From: an uncultured Oscillospiraceae bacterium
GTDB lineage: Bacteria > Bacillota > Clostridia > Oscillospirales > Acutalibacteraceae
Direction of reading: 5' to 3'
Length of the DNA: 19,999 nucleotides
Assembly: GCA_905193225.1 (NCBI GenBank)
Contig: CAJJNV010000030.1
Span: forward strand, 1 to 19,999
The notes beneath the pieces are model-generated. The model did no database searches, had not been told where the DNA came from, and saw nothing but the letters and a program-made list of their open reading frames with translations. The translations under genes were made by a program, and so were the position numbers. The number at the start of each line of letters is the position of its first letter. Within the stretch, counting starts at the first letter, position 1. Shown here in pieces: positions 1 to 6,840 of this stretch.

Positions 1-54
1 AGCACCTGACTCTTAATCAGGGTGTCCAGGGTTCGAGTCCCTGATGGTGTACCA
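1..54 (+). tRNA. tRNA-Lys(CTT), 5' end cut by window
   Basis: Only the anticodon arm onward is present. The anticodon stem is CCTGA (5-9) with TCAGG (17-21), and the 7-nt loop at 10-16 reads CTCTTAA, giving anticodon CTT (lysine, AAG codons). The T arm is CAGGG with CCCTG around a TTCGAGT loop. The 3' acceptor strand ATGGTGT (44-50), discriminator A and an encoded CCA (52-54) follow. The next tRNA starts only 2 nt later, so both must come from one transcript. The missing 5' acceptor and D arm lie outside the window. Confidence 0.93.
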
Positions 55-56
55 AC

Positions 57-132
57 GGCCCGTTGGTCAAGTGGTCTAAGACTCTGGCCTCTCACGCCAG
101 CAACATGGGTTCGAATCCCGTACGGGTCACCA
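57..132 (+). tRNA. tRNA-Glu(CTC)
   Basis: A complete cloverleaf. Acceptor GGCCCGT (57-63) pairs with ACGGGTC (122-128), with one G-U pair. The anticodon stem is CTGGC/GCCAG with loop CTCTCAC, so the anticodon is CTC (glutamate, GAG codons). The T loop is TTCGAAT, and CCA is encoded at 130-132. It lies between tRNA-Lys and 5S rRNA in one stable RNA transcription unit. Confidence 0.93.
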
Positions 133-173
133 TTAGGATCTATTTGTGGGCAACAGCCTGCAAAATGATAAAC

Positions 174-195
174 GAGTGTCTTTTTTAAGATACTC
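174..195 (+). other. hairpin just upstream of 5S rRNA, possible processing stem
   Basis: GAGTGTCTT (174-182) can pair with AAGATACTC (187-195) over a TTTT loop, a 9-bp stem with one G-U. It ends 4 nt before the predicted 5S start. By position it could be a processing signal that separates the tRNAs from 5S. It is not an obvious terminator, because the run of T lies in the loop and not after the stem. The processing role is inferred. Confidence 0.5.
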
Positions 196-199
196 CATA

Positions 200-315
200 G
201 TTGGTGTCAATGACGATGAGGGTCCACCCGTTCCCATCCCGAACACGGTAGTTAAGCTCATCGGTGTCGACAATACTCGGCGGGAAGCCGCCCGGGAAGA
301 TAGATCGATGCCAAC
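200..315 (+). rRNA. rrf: 5S ribosomal RNA
   Basis: It contains the 5S core CCCGTTCCCATCCCGAACAC (228-247) followed by GG.AGTTAAGCTC, which is strongly conserved in bacterial 5S RNA. Helix I forms between GTTGGTGTC (200-208) and GATGCCAAC (307-315), which sets the ends and gives about 116 nt, the normal length. A terminator follows within 10 nt. No 16S or 23S is visible; the preceding genes are tRNAs, so this is either the tail of an rRNA operon or a separate tRNA-5S unit. A reading frame runs across this RNA but is not a gene. Confidence 0.95.
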
Positions 316-321
316 ACAAAG

Positions 322-352
322 AAAGACAGTCACTTGTGTGGCTGTTTTTTCT
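322..352 (+). terminator. intrinsic terminator of the tRNA/5S unit
   Basis: AAAGACAGTCAC (322-333) pairs with GTGGCTGTTTTTT (338-350) around a TTGT loop, followed by C and more T. The position just past the 5S 3' end fits transcription stop of the stable RNA operon. Confidence 0.85.
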
Positions 353-496
353 TTGCCTTTTTTCTTTCTGACTTTACAGTGTGCCTAAATTTGTACAAGG
401 AAGGCCGGAATATGCCAATGTATTACAGACCGACAAAGGAGTTTTCATAAAAATGCGTCAGTGAAGGATTGCTTTTTTGGAATTTAAAATTTGGTC

Positions 497-524
497 TTGA
501 TGTTTATCTCCTTTATGATACAAT
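497..524 (+). promoter_or_regulatory. sigma-A-type promoter for the GNAT gene
   Basis: The -35 box is TTGATG (497-502) and the -10 box is TACAAT (519-524), with a 16-nt spacer. It lies about 35 nt upstream of the chosen start codon and just upstream of the ribosome site CGGAGG. The stretch 353-496 shows no gene or clear signal. Confidence 0.65.
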
Positions 525-558
525 AATCTTCGGAAAGATTTTTTCGGAGGTTTTGGAA

Positions 559-1140
559 ATGTCGGATATTATTTTGCGGGCGGCAAGGCTTGAGGATGCC
601 GAGCAATGCACAGGCATTTATTCCTATTATGTAAAAAATACGGCCATAACATATGAATATGATGTGCCGTCGGCAGAGGAGTTTCGCGACAGAATGGCCG
701 ATACCTTGGCAAAATACCCCTTTATCGTTGCCGAGAAGGACGGAAAAATACTTGGATATTGCTATGCCGGTCGGTTTAAAAAAAGAGCCGCCTACGACCG
801 AATGGTCGAAACGACGGTGTACCTTGACTTGAACGCCCGGGGAGCAGGTATCGGAAGGCGGCTTTACGAAATGCTTGAAGAGGTATTGAAGGCTCAGGGA
901 ATAATAAAAGCCCTGGCCGTGATAACTCTGCCGACAACCGAGGAGGAAAAGACGGTTTATAAAAGTGTGGGGTTTCACGAAAAAAACGGATACAAGCTTT
1001 TGGGAAAGATCTCGTGCAGCGGATATAAATTCGGCAGGTGGTATGATACCGTTTTAATGGACAAGTTTATCGGCCGTCCGGTCGAGAATATGCCGCCGGT
1101 CAAAACATTTGACGAGGTCAGAAAGCAATTTTCTCTTTAA
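559..1140 (+). CDS. GNAT family N-acetyltransferase, phosphinothricin acetyltransferase-like
   Basis: A 193-aa cytoplasmic acetyl-CoA-dependent N-acetyltransferase. The start ATG follows CGGAGG (545-550) at a good distance; an upstream extension in the same frame has no ribosome site and would overlap the promoter. The acetyl-CoA loop is RGAGIGR (residues 94-100) within LNARGAGIGRRLYEML. ETTVYL (84-89) matches the catalytic glutamate strand of the PAT/YncA/MnaT subgroup, and KFGRWYDTVLMDK (157-169) matches the subgroup's C-terminal strand. The N-terminus IILRAARLEDAEQC is the usual first strand and helix. Members of this subgroup acetylate small amines, such as methionine sulfone/sulfoximine analogues or phosphinothricin; the substrate here cannot be read from sequence. 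It is a single-gene unit with its own promoter and terminator. Confidence 0.9.
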   Translation: MSDIILRAARLEDAEQCTGIYSYYVKNTAITYEYDVPSAEEFRDRMADTLAKYPFIVAEKDGKILGYCYAGRFKKRAAYDRMVETTVYLDLNARGAGIGRRLYEMLEEVLKAQGIIKALAVITLPTTEEEKTVYKSVGFHEKNGYKLLGKISCSGYKFGRWYDTVLMDKFIGRPVENMPPVKTFDEVRKQFSL

Positions 1141-1200
1141 GAATTATAATTTTTATCGGATGGAGTATTTGTTTTGCAATCTGCCCGAGCGAATAATAAT

Positions 1201-1250
1201 AACAGCCCTGATTTACGGAAGAGCTTTGTAAATCAGGGCTGTTTTATTTT
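1201..1250. terminator. strong bidirectional terminator between convergent genes
   Basis: A perfect 16-bp stem is formed by 1201-1216 (AACAGCCCTGATTTAC) and 1228-1243, with an 11-nt loop. On the plus strand it is followed by TTATTTT. On the minus strand it is followed by TTATTATTATT. It therefore serves both the GNAT gene and the convergent dockerin-like gene. Confidence 0.92.
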
Positions 1251-1320
1251 GTCTTGTATTTGTTATGTTTTGCGTGCGGCGGAAGTGATTGTGGGAATTC
1301 TTTAAACGGTGATTATCTTA

Positions 1321-1381
1321 AAGGGTTATGAGATCGGGAATTATATCAATAAAGGGTTATGGGGTCGAGAACTATATCAAC
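1321..1381. repeat. imperfect tandem duplication at the 3' end of the dockerin-like gene
   Basis: 1321-1350 and 1352-1381 are identical at 25 of 30 positions with a 31-nt period; both begin AAGGGTTATG. On the minus strand the inner copy encodes the C-terminus VDIVLDPITL, and the outer copy, past the stop codon, would read IDIIPDLITL followed by a TAA stop. The period is not a multiple of three, so the duplication appears to have replaced the original end of the gene with a TAT-TGA end. Confidence 0.8.
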
Positions 1382-2329
1382 CTGGTAGAATTTTTCACCC
1401 TCTATGGTGACGGTAGAAATAGCGAAGAATTTTTTTGTTGTTTCATTGTAAAAGCCGTAGGTTACTCCGCCATATTCGTTTTCTATGGGCTCAGTCATAA
1501 TGTAATCCAATGTTCTAACAGACAAGCTCGCATATTCGGATTCGGCAAAGTTTTCTATTGTGTCTTGACCATCGAATGTGTTGAAATTATCGGCGACCTC
1601 AGTGTAAGAATAAAGTATGTGGCAGGTATCTTTGTCTTCTACAACATCATGACTCAATATCATATAATAAGGTGCCGTGTTAGTATAAATCCCGAAATCG
1701 AATATATTGTGTTCAAATTTATATGATGTTATGGAAATCCCGGTACGGATAACAGTGACGGTTAATTTACGGTTGATTTCCTCGTGACCCTCGATGCTTA
1801 TGATGATTTCGGCGGTAAATGCCTGTTCGTCATCTTCGATGGCGCGGACAAAGAGGGGAATGGTGTCGTTTGTTTGCCATTCGCCGAAATCCACCGCAAC
1901 GCGCTCGTCCTCACAGGTTGCCAAAAGGGAATATGATTCGGCAACCTCAGGCTTTAAAAATGTTTCAAGCATAATGAAGTCGCAGCCGCCCTTTTGAAGG
2001 GTTATAGAGTCTTTTTCAAAATAAATGTATCCGTCGCCGAATTCAACAGGGAAAAGCTTTCTTACTTTAACGAATTTCTGGAGTATGAAAAGTGCGTCGG
2101 TTACGGTAATTTCATTGTCGCCGTCCACATCAATGGTTTTCGTCTGCTGCTCATCGGGCAGTCTCAGTCCGACGGCGCACTGCAAAGCAACAAGGGCGTC
2201 TGTTATGGTTATCTCACCGTTTCCGTCGGCGTCGCCCCACAGCGTCTGCTGTTCTTCGGCCGAAGGGCAAACGGAAAATGCGCAAAAGCACATTGCGAAA
2301 CAAAGCAGTATTGCGATAATCTTTTTCAT
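1346..2329 (-). CDS. secreted protein with N-terminal dockerin type I-like module
   Basis: 327 aa. Residues 1-24 form a signal peptide (MKKIIAILLCFAMCFCAFSV, probable cleavage near PSA-EE). Residues 31-94 hold two 12-residue calcium loops of the dockerin type I pattern: D33-A-D35-G-N37-G-E-I-T-I-T-D44 and D67-V-D69-G-D71-N-E-I-T-V-T-D78. Each is followed by an amphipathic helix (ALVALQ, ALFILQ), and the module ends in KVRKLFP. Dockerins bind cohesins in cellulosome-type complexes, but no cohesin is visible in the window, so the module may only bind calcium. Residues 95-327 are beta-rich by appearance and unrecognised; there is no catalytic motif I can name. The ribosome site is GAGGATG before the ATG. 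A second protein of the same architecture lies at 14779-15516. Transcribed alone, from a consensus promoter. Confidence 0.85.
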   Translation of the reverse strand: MKKIIAILLCFAMCFCAFSVCPSAEEQQTLWGDADGNGEITITDALVALQCAVGLRLPDEQQTKTIDVDGDNEITVTDALFILQKFVKVRKLFPVEFGDGYIYFEKDSITLQKGGCDFIMLETFLKPEVAESYSLLATCEDERVAVDFGEWQTNDTIPLFVRAIEDDEQAFTAEIIISIEGHEEINRKLTVTVIRTGISITSYKFEHNIFDFGIYTNTAPYYMILSHDVVEDKDTCHILYSYTEVADNFNTFDGQDTIENFAESEYASLSVRTLDYIMTEPIENEYGGVTYGFYNETTKKFFAISTVTIEGEKFYQVDIVLDPITLY

Positions 2330-2361
2330 TTTACATCCTCATTTCTTTGTTTTGTAATTTC

Positions 2362-2390
2362 ATAATACTGTATATGTATGACATTGTCAA
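2362..2390 (-). promoter_or_regulatory. consensus sigma-A promoter for the dockerin-like gene
   Basis: On the minus strand TTGACA (2390 to 2385) and TATTAT (2367 to 2362) are separated by 17 nt. It lies 33 nt upstream of the start codon and points away from the amino acid transporter promoter at 2628. Confidence 0.85.
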
Positions 2391-2461
2391 GGAGATTAGC
2401 AAAAAATGCATGTTTCCCACTTTGCCGTTGCTGCTGCGGGCGGATTCTTTTGATGCACCGG

Positions 2462-2535
2462 GCAGTATCTGTTTACTCAAGACGGTGCCGTATGAAATAA
2501 TTTAAAGCGGTATCTGTTTACTCAAGACGGTGCCG
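2462..2535. repeat. pair of 29-nt direct repeats in a divergent intergenic region
   Basis: 2462-2490 and 2507-2535 match at 28 of 29 positions (26 consecutive identical nt from GTATCTGTTTACTC to GACGGTGCCG) with a 45-nt period. They are in the 379-nt gap between the divergent dockerin-like and transporter genes, roughly midway. GCACCG (2455-2460) upstream of copy 1 can pair with CGGTGC inside it. No protein-coding potential is seen. This could be a binding-site pair, an intergenic repeat family or a remnant of a small element; nothing decides between them here. Confidence 0.8.
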
Positions 2536-2627
2536 CATTTTATAGGTTAAAAAAGAAAATCACGGACCGTTTAAAGAGGGCATAACAGCCGCCTTTTTAA
2601 CGAAAACAAAAAATTTTAAAAAAACTC

Positions 2628-2656
2628 TTGACAAACAAAACACTTTATGATATTAT
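2628..2656 (+). promoter_or_regulatory. consensus sigma-A promoter of the amino acid transporter operon
   Basis: TTGACA (2628-2633), 17-nt spacer, TATTAT (2651-2656). The upstream sequence is A/T rich, like an UP element. The expected transcription start falls inside the inverted repeat at 2661-2680. Confidence 0.9.
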
Positions 2657-2660
2657 CTGT

Positions 2661-2680
2661 TTATCATAGTAAAGTGATAA
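2661..2680. promoter_or_regulatory. inverted repeat at the transcription start, putative operator
   Basis: TTATCA (2661-2666) and TGATAA (2675-2680) form a perfect 6-bp inverted repeat with an 8-nt centre, beginning 4 nt after the -10 box. The location is typical of a repressor site. The regulator is unknown. Confidence 0.45.
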
Positions 2681-2708
2681 CAAAATAAATCGAAATGAGG
2701 CAGTAAAA

Positions 2709-3536
2709 ATGAAAAAAATTATCGCACTTTTGCTCGCAGTTATGATGGTGGCAGTATGCTTTACAAGCTGCGGCGAAAATAAAGACAACAACAATGACGC
2801 AACCTCCAAAACCGAGGCCAAGGCCGACAGCGACCTTTCCTATGTTCAGGGGAAGGGCAAGCTGGTCGTGGGAATTACCGATTTCGAGCCTATGGATTAT
2901 CAGGACGAGTCGGGCAACTGGATCGGATTTGATGCCGACATGGCAAAGGCCTTCGGCGAGAGCATCGGCGTAAGCGTTGAGTTCACCGAGATCGACTGGG
3001 ACAACAAAGCCATGGAGCTTGACGGAAAATCCATCGACTGCGTATGGAACGGCATGACGCTTAACGATGAGGTTAAATCGGCAATGAGCTGCTCCAATGC
3101 ATATTGCAACAACGCGCAGGTGGTTATCGTTAAATCTGCCGACGCTTCCAAGTATCAGTCCGCCGCAGACTGCAAGGATCTTAAATTCGCCGTTGAAAGC
3201 GGCTCGGCAGGACAGAAGGCCGCACAGGCAAACGGCTACCAGTTCACCGAGGTCAAGGATCAGGCCACCGCTCTTATGGAAGTTAAGGCCGGCACCTGCG
3301 ACGCCGCCATTATCGATTCCCTTATGGCCGCCGCAATGGTCGGCGAGGGAACCGGCTATGCCGAGCTGACATACACCGCCAAGCTTACCAGCGAGGAATA
3401 CGGAGTCGGTTTCAGAAAGGGCTCCGACCTTACCGAAAAGCTCAACGAGTTCTTTAAGACCGCCTTTGAAAGCGGAAAGACCGCAGAAATTGCCGAGAAA
3501 TACGGTGTTCAGGCCGCTATCATCGGCCAGAAATAA
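2709..3536 (+). CDS. polar amino acid ABC transporter substrate-binding lipoprotein
   Basis: 275 aa. Residues 1-20 are a lipoprotein signal with lipobox FTSC, so Cys21 would be lipidated and the protein held on the outer face of the membrane. A flexible acidic/Asn-Lys linker follows (22-43). The rest is a bacterial solute-binding family 3 fold: KLVVGITDFEPMDYQDESGN with IGFDADMAKAFGE, then the DWDNKAMELDGKSIDCVWNGMT segment that shapes the ligand pocket. The family binds polar or charged amino acids (Glu, Gln, His, Arg, Cys or cystine); the exact ligand is not readable. ATG follows a GAGG ribosome site. First gene of a four-gene unit with the permease, ATPase and an M14 peptidase. Confidence 0.95.
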   Translation: MKKIIALLLAVMMVAVCFTSCGENKDNNNDATSKTEAKADSDLSYVQGKGKLVVGITDFEPMDYQDESGNWIGFDADMAKAFGESIGVSVEFTEIDWDNKAMELDGKSIDCVWNGMTLNDEVKSAMSCSNAYCNNAQVVIVKSADASKYQSAADCKDLKFAVESGSAGQKAAQANGYQFTEVKDQATALMEVKAGTCDAAIIDSLMAAAMVGEGTGYAELTYTAKLTSEEYGVGFRKGSDLTEKLNEFFKTAFESGKTAEIAEKYGVQAAIIGQK

Positions 3537-3584
3537 GACGGTTCGGCAAGTACCGCATATTATAAATAATTGAATTTAAACGGG

Positions 3585-3664
3585 GAGGAAAGCAAAAGTC
3601 CTCTCAATAAATGTTGACTATAAGGACCGATAGGGAAAAGCTCGAAAGTTTTAGAGCCTTTCCC
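3585..3664 (+). other. two hairpins in the gap between binding protein and permease genes
   Basis: GAGGA (3585-3589) pairs with TCCTC (3599-3603). Further on, GGGAAAAGCTC (3633-3643) pairs with GAGCCTTTCCC (3654-3664), 10 of 11 pairs, with a 10-nt loop. Neither is followed by a run of T, so they do not look like full terminators. In binding-protein-dependent operons such structures often protect the 3' end of the first cistron so that it is made in excess; that role is inferred here. Confidence 0.55.
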
Positions 3665-3708
3665 GCCGTCGGCCCTTTTGGGCGTATAAATAATAAAAGG
3701 ATGTTTTT

Positions 3709-4395
3709 ATGCAAACTATAATCCAGCAATTCCCCACGGTTTTCGGGGCGCTTAACGAGGGCTTTTTGCAGACACTGAAGCTGTTTGCCGTCACCTTGCT
3801 CGGAGCCATACCTCTCGGATTGCTCATTTCATTCGGCTCTATGGCCAAATTCAAGCCGTTGAGCGGGCTTATGAAAACAATAGTGTGGATAATCAGAGGC
3901 ACGCCTCTTATGATACAGCTTTTGATAATCTATTATATGCCGGGCATGATCGGAAACAACATATGGGGCGGCGGCGAGGACGGGCGCTTTGTAGCTGCGG
4001 CGGTGGCCTTCATAATAAATTACGCCTGCTATTTTTCCGAGATCTACCGCGGCGGCATTCAGGGTGTTCCTAAGGGTCAGCAGGAGGCGGGAATGGTGCT
4101 CGGAATGACCAAGGGACAGATATTCTTTAAGGTCACGCTGCTCCAGATGATCAAGCGCATTGTTCCTCCTATGGCAAACGAAATAATAACCCTTGTTAAG
4201 GATACATCCCTTGCCCGTATCATCGCTCTGCAGGAGGTTATATGGGCGGGTCAGGCCTTTATGAAGGGTACAAAGGGTATTTCCGGACAGATATGGCCTC
4301 TTTTCTTCACCGGCGTTTATTATCTGCTGTTCAGCGGGGTGCTGACCGTGCTGTTTACAAAGCTTGAAAAGAAGCTTTCCTATTTCGGAAACTGA
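3709..4395 (+). CDS. polar amino acid ABC transporter permease
   Basis: 228-aa inner-membrane protein of the HisM/GlnP permease family. Hydrophobic segments lie near residues 20-42, 53-82, 95-110 and 195-218. RGTPLM (63-68) is the typical N-terminal signature of this family. The EAA loop that docks on the ATPase is EIYRGGIQGVPKGQQEAGMV onward (about 111-145). The last residues lie in the cytoplasm. The 172-nt gap upstream contains hairpins. The next gene starts 12 nt after the stop, so permease and ATPase are cotranscribed. A single permease gene suggests a homodimeric channel. Confidence 0.95.
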   Translation: MQTIIQQFPTVFGALNEGFLQTLKLFAVTLLGAIPLGLLISFGSMAKFKPLSGLMKTIVWIIRGTPLMIQLLIIYYMPGMIGNNIWGGGEDGRFVAAAVAFIINYACYFSEIYRGGIQGVPKGQQEAGMVLGMTKGQIFFKVTLLQMIKRIVPPMANEIITLVKDTSLARIIALQEVIWAGQAFMKGTKGISGQIWPLFFTGVYYLLFSGVLTVLFTKLEKKLSYFGN

Positions 4396-4407
4396 GGAGG
4401 TGCCGGT

Positions 4408-5187
4408 ATGCCTATACTTGAAGTAAAAAATATGATGAAAACCTTCGGCAAGACCGAGGTGCTTAAGGGAATCGATTTTACCCTTGAAAAGGGGCAGGTG
4501 CTGTCGATTATCGGCTCTTCGGGAAGCGGAAAGACCACTCTGCTTCGGTGCCTTAATTTCCTCGAACAGGCCGATTACGGTCAGGTTTATCTTAACGATA
4601 AGCTTTTGGTGGATTTTGATGCCCGCAAAAAATATTCTGAAACCGAAATAAGAATGATGCGGCTGAATTTCGGACTGGTTTTTCAGCAGTTCAATCTTTT
4701 CCCTCAATACAGCGTGCTTAAAAATGTTACGCTGGCCGTTGAGCTTCTTAAAAAAGAAGAAATGAAAACAAGGGGAAAGGCGGTCGTGAAGGCAGAAATA
4801 GAGCAAAAGGCCAAGGAGATACTCGATAAGGTGGGACTGTCACAAAAGCTTGACAGCTTCCCCTGCGAGCTGTCGGGCGGTCAGCAGCAGCGTGTTGCCA
4901 TTGCAAGGGCCCTTGCTCTTGAACCTGAAATACTATTTTTCGACGAGCCGACATCGGCTCTTGATCCCGAGCTTACCGGAGAAATTTTAAAGGTAATAAA
5001 GGGCCTTGCCGAGCAAAACCGCACGATGGTCATAGTCACCCACGAAATGAGTTTTGCTGCCGAAATTTCCGATAAGGTAATCTTTATGGACGACGGAATT
5101 ATCGCAGAGGAGGGCAGCCCCGCCGAGGTTTTTGACAATCCGAAAAATCAGCGGCTCAGAGAATTTTTAAGCAAGGTGTACGACTGA
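4408..5187 (+). CDS. polar amino acid ABC transporter ATP-binding protein (GlnQ/HisP family)
   Basis: 259 aa, normal length for the family. Walker A GSSGSGKT (36-43), Q loop in VFQQFNLFPQ (91-100), ABC signature LSGGQQQR (155-162), Walker B ILFFDE (175-180) with the catalytic glutamate, D loop SALD and H-loop His212 (THEMSF) are all present, so it should be an active ATPase. It energises the importer encoded just upstream. A strong GAGGAGG ribosome site overlaps the permease stop. The peptidase gene follows after 75 nt without a visible terminator. Confidence 0.96.
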   Translation: MPILEVKNMMKTFGKTEVLKGIDFTLEKGQVLSIIGSSGSGKTTLLRCLNFLEQADYGQVYLNDKLLVDFDARKKYSETEIRMMRLNFGLVFQQFNLFPQYSVLKNVTLAVELLKKEEMKTRGKAVVKAEIEQKAKEILDKVGLSQKLDSFPCELSGGQQQRVAIARALALEPEILFFDEPTSALDPELTGEILKVIKGLAEQNRTMVIVTHEMSFAAEISDKVIFMDDGIIAEEGSPAEVFDNPKNQRLREFLSKVYD

Positions 5188-5262
5188 TCGGATACGCATA
5201 TATATGAATGCGGGTTGGTGTCGGAAAAAAACGGACGGCCGGCTTTTAAAGGAGATTTTCTG

Positions 5263-6516
5263 ATGAAAAATGTCGAGACCTTAGTATCTTCGGGGGTTCT
5301 TTTGCTTGCGTTTTGCCTGCTGATCGTTCTGTCGATCGGCCGGCCGGGCCTTTTAAAGGACGAAGGAAATAATAAGGATACTTCTTTTCTGCAGGAGGTC
5401 TTTTCCGATGCTTCCGAAAATCAGGAGTCTTTGCCAAATGAGCAAAGTGAAATTTTGCAGGATGAGGCTTCGGAGGTTTCGGGCGATGAAGTGTCCATAG
5501 CGCAAAGCAAGATCGAGAGCAAGCGGGACGATTCTCCCAAAGCTTCTGTACCGTCGCCAACGCCCTCAGCCGCTAAACCTGTATCAGAGCCTGAACCCGC
5601 GCCCGCCCAAAACAGGATCGTTGATTATACCAAGCCTTCCACCTATGACCGTGTACAAAGCCAGATAAGCGGTCTTTGCAGCACATATCCTGGACTTTTA
5701 AGTTCGTCGGTCATCGGTACCAGCGTTCAGGGGAGGAACATTACCCTTTTAAAGCTTGGGACGGGAAACCGAAAGATATGCCTTGTTGGTGCCATGCACG
5801 CGCGGGAGCACATAACGACCACCTATCTTATGCGGTGTGCAGAGGATTATGCCGCCGCCTATTATTCCGACAGCGGAAAGCTTGACGGATATGATATGAA
5901 ATATATTTTGGACAACTGTACCTTTTACATAGTTCCCAATTGCAACCCGGACGGAACGGAAATATTGCTGTCGGGACAAAGCCCGTCGGTCGATGTGGTA
6001 TGCAACAAAAAATCGGCATATAAAGCCAACGCCAACGGGGTCAATCTTAACAGGAACTTCCCCTTTTTACATGGCTTTTACGACAAAATGAGCACCGTGC
6101 CGCACGAAGGTACCTTTCCCGGATATTCGGCCGCTTCCGAGCCGGAGACGGTGGCGCTTATGGAGCTTTGCGCGTCTAACACCTTTGAAATGCTGCTTTC
6201 CTTCCACATTCAGGGCGAGTGCATTTATTGGTCGGACAGCTTCAATGTCGATACGGCCGATTCGTCATATCTTGCAGGTAAGCTTAGCAGGGAATTTGGA
6301 TTTTATAAATGCCCAACATCCTCCGATCTTTCACTTTACGGCGGCGGTTTTGAAAACTGGTTCAGATACAATTACGGGAGGGAGGGCTTTTGCATTGAGC
6401 TGATGCCGCTGGGATACAGCGTTTCTCCTCTTTCCGATTATGACAACAGGCACATGGAAAGCTCGGTCAGATATTCGCTGACAAGGGATATACCGCTTTC
6501 GGCCTTCGGTCGATAA
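5263..6516 (+). CDS. membrane-anchored M14 family zinc carboxypeptidase
   Basis: 417 aa. A signal anchor at about residues 7-27 places the rest outside the membrane. Residues 35-118 are a disordered acidic/Ser then Pro-rich (SPTPSAAKPVSEPEPAPAQ) linker. The M14 domain spans about 120-410: zinc ligands H179 and E182 in HAREH, then NCNPDG (226-231), the substrate-carboxylate region NGVNLNRNF (258-266, R264), third zinc ligand H315 in SFHIQGE, and catalytic E379 in FCIELMP. All key residues are present. Relatives include gamma-D-glutamyl-meso-diaminopimelate peptidases acting on peptidoglycan peptides as well as ordinary carboxypeptidases; which one applies is not settled. ATG was chosen because GGAG lies just upstream; the frame stays open further 5' only to a TTG. 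It lies 75 nt after the transporter ATPase, probably in the same transcript. Confidence 0.9.
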   Translation: MKNVETLVSSGVLLLAFCLLIVLSIGRPGLLKDEGNNKDTSFLQEVFSDASENQESLPNEQSEILQDEASEVSGDEVSIAQSKIESKRDDSPKASVPSPTPSAAKPVSEPEPAPAQNRIVDYTKPSTYDRVQSQISGLCSTYPGLLSSSVIGTSVQGRNITLLKLGTGNRKICLVGAMHAREHITTTYLMRCAEDYAAAYYSDSGKLDGYDMKYILDNCTFYIVPNCNPDGTEILLSGQSPSVDVVCNKKSAYKANANGVNLNRNFPFLHGFYDKMSTVPHEGTFPGYSAASEPETVALMELCASNTFEMLLSFHIQGECIYWSDSFNVDTADSSYLAGKLSREFGFYKCPTSSDLSLYGGGFENWFRYNYGREGFCIELMPLGYSVSPLSDYDNRHMESSVRYSLTRDIPLSAFGR

Positions 6517-6621
6517 AGTTGTCCTGTAAAAATCGCTTTGCCCGTCGGGTGAAAAGTGCCGTCTGACGGCACGGTACAAATAATTTGCACAAAAACATTA
6601 TTGTCTCATTTAAAACATTTC

Positions 6622-6668
6622 AAGCTCCCGGGGAGAGGCTTAAAGCACCTGCTCCCGGGAGTTTTTTT
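6622..6668 (+). terminator. intrinsic terminator after the transporter-peptidase unit
   Basis: CTCCCGGG (6625-6632) pairs with CCCGGGAG (6654-6661), with extra pairing AGG/CCT inside, followed by TTTTTTT. A further hairpin, GTGCCGT/ACGGCAC with a 3-nt loop, lies upstream at 6556-6572. The 324-nt gap 6517-6840 otherwise holds only the next promoter. Confidence 0.9.
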
Positions 6669-6727
6669 GTTGCGGGAAAAAGAAAATCCGATTTGTCCGA
6701 AAAATTTCCTTTAAATTGCCGCTTTTC

Positions 6728-6756
6728 TTGACTTGTTAACAACTTGTTGGTATAAT
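6728..6756 (+). promoter_or_regulatory. sigma-A promoter for the DUF2953 gene
   Basis: TTGACT (6728-6733), 17-nt spacer, TATAAT (6751-6756). The spacer overlaps a 10-nt palindrome TTGTTAACAA (6733-6742), which could be an operator. No forespore-type promoter is evident for this pair, despite its link to sporulation in other species. Confidence 0.85.
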
Positions 6757-6840
6757 AATTATGATTAAATGGATAAGTATTTTCAAAGCGCTTCGGACGC
6801 TTGAAAAAATCAAGGCAAAATAAAAAAGGAGGCAGGGACT

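Noticed and set aside
146..388. Open frame over the 5S rRNA region
   Set aside because: It coincides with the 5S gene and its terminator; the sequence is explained by RNA structure.
484..978. Long antisense frame over the GNAT gene
   Set aside because: No ribosome site and no recognisable protein pattern; the plus-strand gene has all family motifs.
2462..2535. CRISPR array
   Set aside because: Only two repeats with a 16-nt interval and no cas genes in the window.
3829..4806. 325-codon minus-strand frame over the permease and ATPase genes
   Set aside because: It is the mirror of two clear coding genes; its translation is rich in His, Arg and Gln with no domain pattern.
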